A DNA stretch of 36,345 nucleotides from assembly GCA_029565535.1 (NCBI GenBank), contig JAKQNZ010000182.1, forward strand, positions 1-36,345. The letters run 5' to 3'. Positions 35,113 to 36,345 of the stretch are shown in pieces. Source of the stretch: Candidatus Cloacimonadota bacterium (GTDB taxonomy: Bacteria > Cloacimonadota > Cloacimonadia > Cloacimonadales > Cloacimonadaceae). A model generated the notes under the pieces. The model saw only the letters and a program-made list of their open reading frames with translations. It was not told where the DNA came from and did not search any database. Position 1 is the stretch's first letter. Each line of letters begins with the position of its first letter. The position numbers were made by a program, and so were the translations under genes.

Positions 35113-36345
35113 CTATTCTTTGGGAAACATATATACGCTAAGTCTGTTTTTATCGAAGGTGGCGTATTTATTGGCCATCCTTACGATGGCAGCCTTATCT
35201 ATACTCTGCTGTATGGCTGGAAAATCCATCAGAGAATCTATGGACAGGCCATTGCCCAGATTGCTGCTCATGCTTGATGCCCAGTAGCTATTTTTGGTTA
35301 GGCTTTCCTCGTAGCGTTTTTGCTGGGTCGTTTTGGCGTTTTGTACGAATTTATCTTCAAAATTCCCCAGACGGATGCTGTCCAGAGTGGCGAAAACGGC
35401 TTTATTCAGCTCTTCAGCCCTTTGGGGATCACAGCCCAACCAGGTGTTTGCCCGGAAATTCGGCTTTGGATACGGGGTTAATGTAGTCCAGAAACTTACT
35501 CCGTAGGTTCCGCTCATGTTTTCACGGACGTTTTCCCGCAGCTTTTCATTGGCTACGATCGACAAAGCATTGACTCCCAGCAATTCTGCAGCCGAAAACT
35601 CCGCTTTCCCAAGGGATACGTTTGAAACGAAGCCACGCTCGCTGCCTTTGTTGAAACGTACTTCCTTCTTTCCGGTAAAGGATTTCACTTTCGGATCGCG
35701 GATCTTGTCTTTGCGCTTCAGAGTTGGCAAATTGGCCAGATAGACTTCGCAGTATTGTCTTAGCTGAGCTTCGTCGAAGTTTCCCACGATGCAGAAGCTG
35801 AAGTCATCATAATCGCCAAAGCGATCCCTGAAAATGCGCTCCACCTGTTCCAGGCTTACTCCGTCCAGGTCTTCAGGACGCAATCCGGTCTTGAGGGGAT
35901 GATGATTGTAAACTATGTGATCCAGGGTATCGTCGAAGGCGTTGGATGGATCAAGCAGGGAGTTTTGCACGAAAGCCCGCATCTGGGTAAGAGAGGCAGA
36001 CAGAGCGTCTGAATTGAAGCGCGGACGCAATGAATATAGATAAATCATCTGGAACATCAGTTCCATATCACGGGGAGAACATTCGCCGCTCCAGCCTTCG
36101 CGGAAGGTTTCAATCCGGGGATAAACATAGGCAAGCTTACCAACTGTGGCTTTTTGCAGAGAGGGTGCGTCAAAACTTCCAAATCCAGAGGTCATCATAT
36201 AGGAAAGACCTTTGCGTAATTGCTCAAAGCTGACACGACAAAGCTGAGATCGGAAAGTTATCCACAACTTCAGGAAATATTTCACCACGATCAAGGGGAA
36301 AATGCCAATTATCCTGCTATTTTGCCCCCAATCCAACCCATTTTG
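35113..36345 (-). CDS. M16 family (insulinase-like) zinc peptidase, C-terminal part (5' end outside window)
   Basis: About 410 residues are visible and the frame is open to the window edge. They match the C-terminal half of PqqL-like M16 peptidases: SGFGSFDAPSLQKATVGKL, GECSPRDMELMFQMIYLY, SFCIVGNFDEAQLRQYC and ENVRENMSGTYGVSFW (the R/Y substrate-binding segment). The catalytic HxxEH lies in the N-terminal half, which is not in the window and cannot be checked. Family proteins are periplasmic or outer-membrane linked and about 900 residues long. The first 45 visible residues (around IIGIFPLIVVKYFLKLW) fit the family less well than the rest, so a frame error or divergence near the edge is possible. 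The perfect terminator 35072-35097 follows. Confidence 0.82.
   Translation of the reverse strand, partial: QNGLDWGQNSRIIGIFPLIVVKYFLKLWITFRSQLCRVSFEQLRKGLSYMMTSGFGSFDAPSLQKATVGKLAYVYPRIETFREGWSGECSPRDMELMFQMIYLYSLRPRFNSDALSASLTQMRAFVQNSLLDPSNAFDDTLDHIVYNHHPLKTGLRPEDLDGVSLEQVERIFRDRFGDYDDFSFCIVGNFDEAQLRQYCEVYLANLPTLKRKDKIRDPKVKSFTGKKEVRFNKGSERGFVSNVSLGKAEFSAAELLGVNALSIVANEKLRENVRENMSGTYGVSFWTTLTPYPKPNFRANTWLGCDPQRAEELNKAVFATLDSIRLGNFEDKFVQNAKTTQQKRYEESLTKNSYWASSMSSNLGNGLSIDSLMDFPAIQQSIDKAAIVRMANKYATFDKNRLSVYMFPKE

Noticed and set aside
1-36345. CRISPR arrays, tRNA or rRNA genes, prophage or transposase genes
   Set aside because: No regularly spaced repeats of CRISPR type, no tRNA cloverleaf signatures or rRNA sequence, and no integrase or transposase reading frame were seen; the inverted repeat cassette carries no transposase.

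Overview
The window looks like a chromosomal segment of an anaerobic, Gram-negative bacterium of the Fibrobacterota-Chlorobiota-Bacteroidota (FCB) side of the tree. The best guess is Candidatus Cloacimonadota. The grounds are a type IX secretion-type C-terminal sorting domain on a large FG-GAP repeat protein, very large secreted beta-helix/Fn3 proteins, an envelope operon of lipoprotein plus PorV/FadL-like barrel plus VWA-like membrane protein, and a strongly amino-acid/purine-fermenting gene content. The taxonomic assignment is inference; no rRNA or tRNA gene was found.

Layout. (1) 1-2236: housekeeping genes on the + strand: the 3' end of fabF, rnc, and a radical SAM protein. (2) 2298-7052: a three-gene envelope operon on the + strand. 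(3) 16181 down to 7060: a long - strand operon with ssnA, ygeY, a threonine-synthase-like PLP enzyme, a short hydantoinase-like amidohydrolase, a molybdenum hydroxylase (large then small subunit) and a GNAT acetyltransferase. The genes from the PLP enzyme onward are coupled by 4-nt overlaps. Between ssnA and ygeY sits a GxxExxY gene enclosed by an almost perfect 82-bp inverted repeat. (4) 16483-23062: a compact + strand operon of mtnA, mtaD, smpB and a two-subunit xanthine-dehydrogenase-type enzyme (FeS/FAD and Mo subunits). (5) 23045-26668: - strand aquaporin, an unknown membrane protein, and the FG-GAP/sorting-domain protein. (6) 26911-30888: + strand ygeW, a TrpB-like PLP enzyme, a MocA-like cytidylyltransferase and a nitroreductase. 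(7) 31013-36345: - strand beta-helix giant protein and the C-terminal part of an M16 peptidase.

How the genes fit together. ygeW, ygeY, ssnA, a hydantoinase, a mocA-like gene and molybdenum hydroxylases are the hallmark genes of the E. coli yge/ssnA/xdhD cluster, which recent work on gut bacteria connects with anaerobic urate/purine breakdown. Here the set is split into two blocks around a methylthioadenosine-salvage/xanthine-dehydrogenase operon. MtaD would turn methylthioadenosine into methylthioinosine, whose phosphorolysis gives hypoxanthine (substrate of the adjacent Mo enzyme) and methylthioribose-1-phosphate (substrate of MtnA). Hypoxanthine and xanthine can then be oxidised, and the ring-opening and carbamoyl-releasing steps would be handled by hydantoinase, YgeY and YgeW. 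No E. coli-type YgeX (diaminopropionate ammonia-lyase) is visible; two other fold-type-II PLP enzymes occupy the equivalent places. The pathway role is inference from gene content, not demonstrated by the sequence.

Non-coding structure of interest: the inverted-repeat cassette at 14109-14791, relatives of its inner motif upstream of two other genes (1232-1259, 28179-28206), a multi-hairpin spacer before the mocA-like gene (29696-29779), and a clear intrinsic terminator at 35072-35097.
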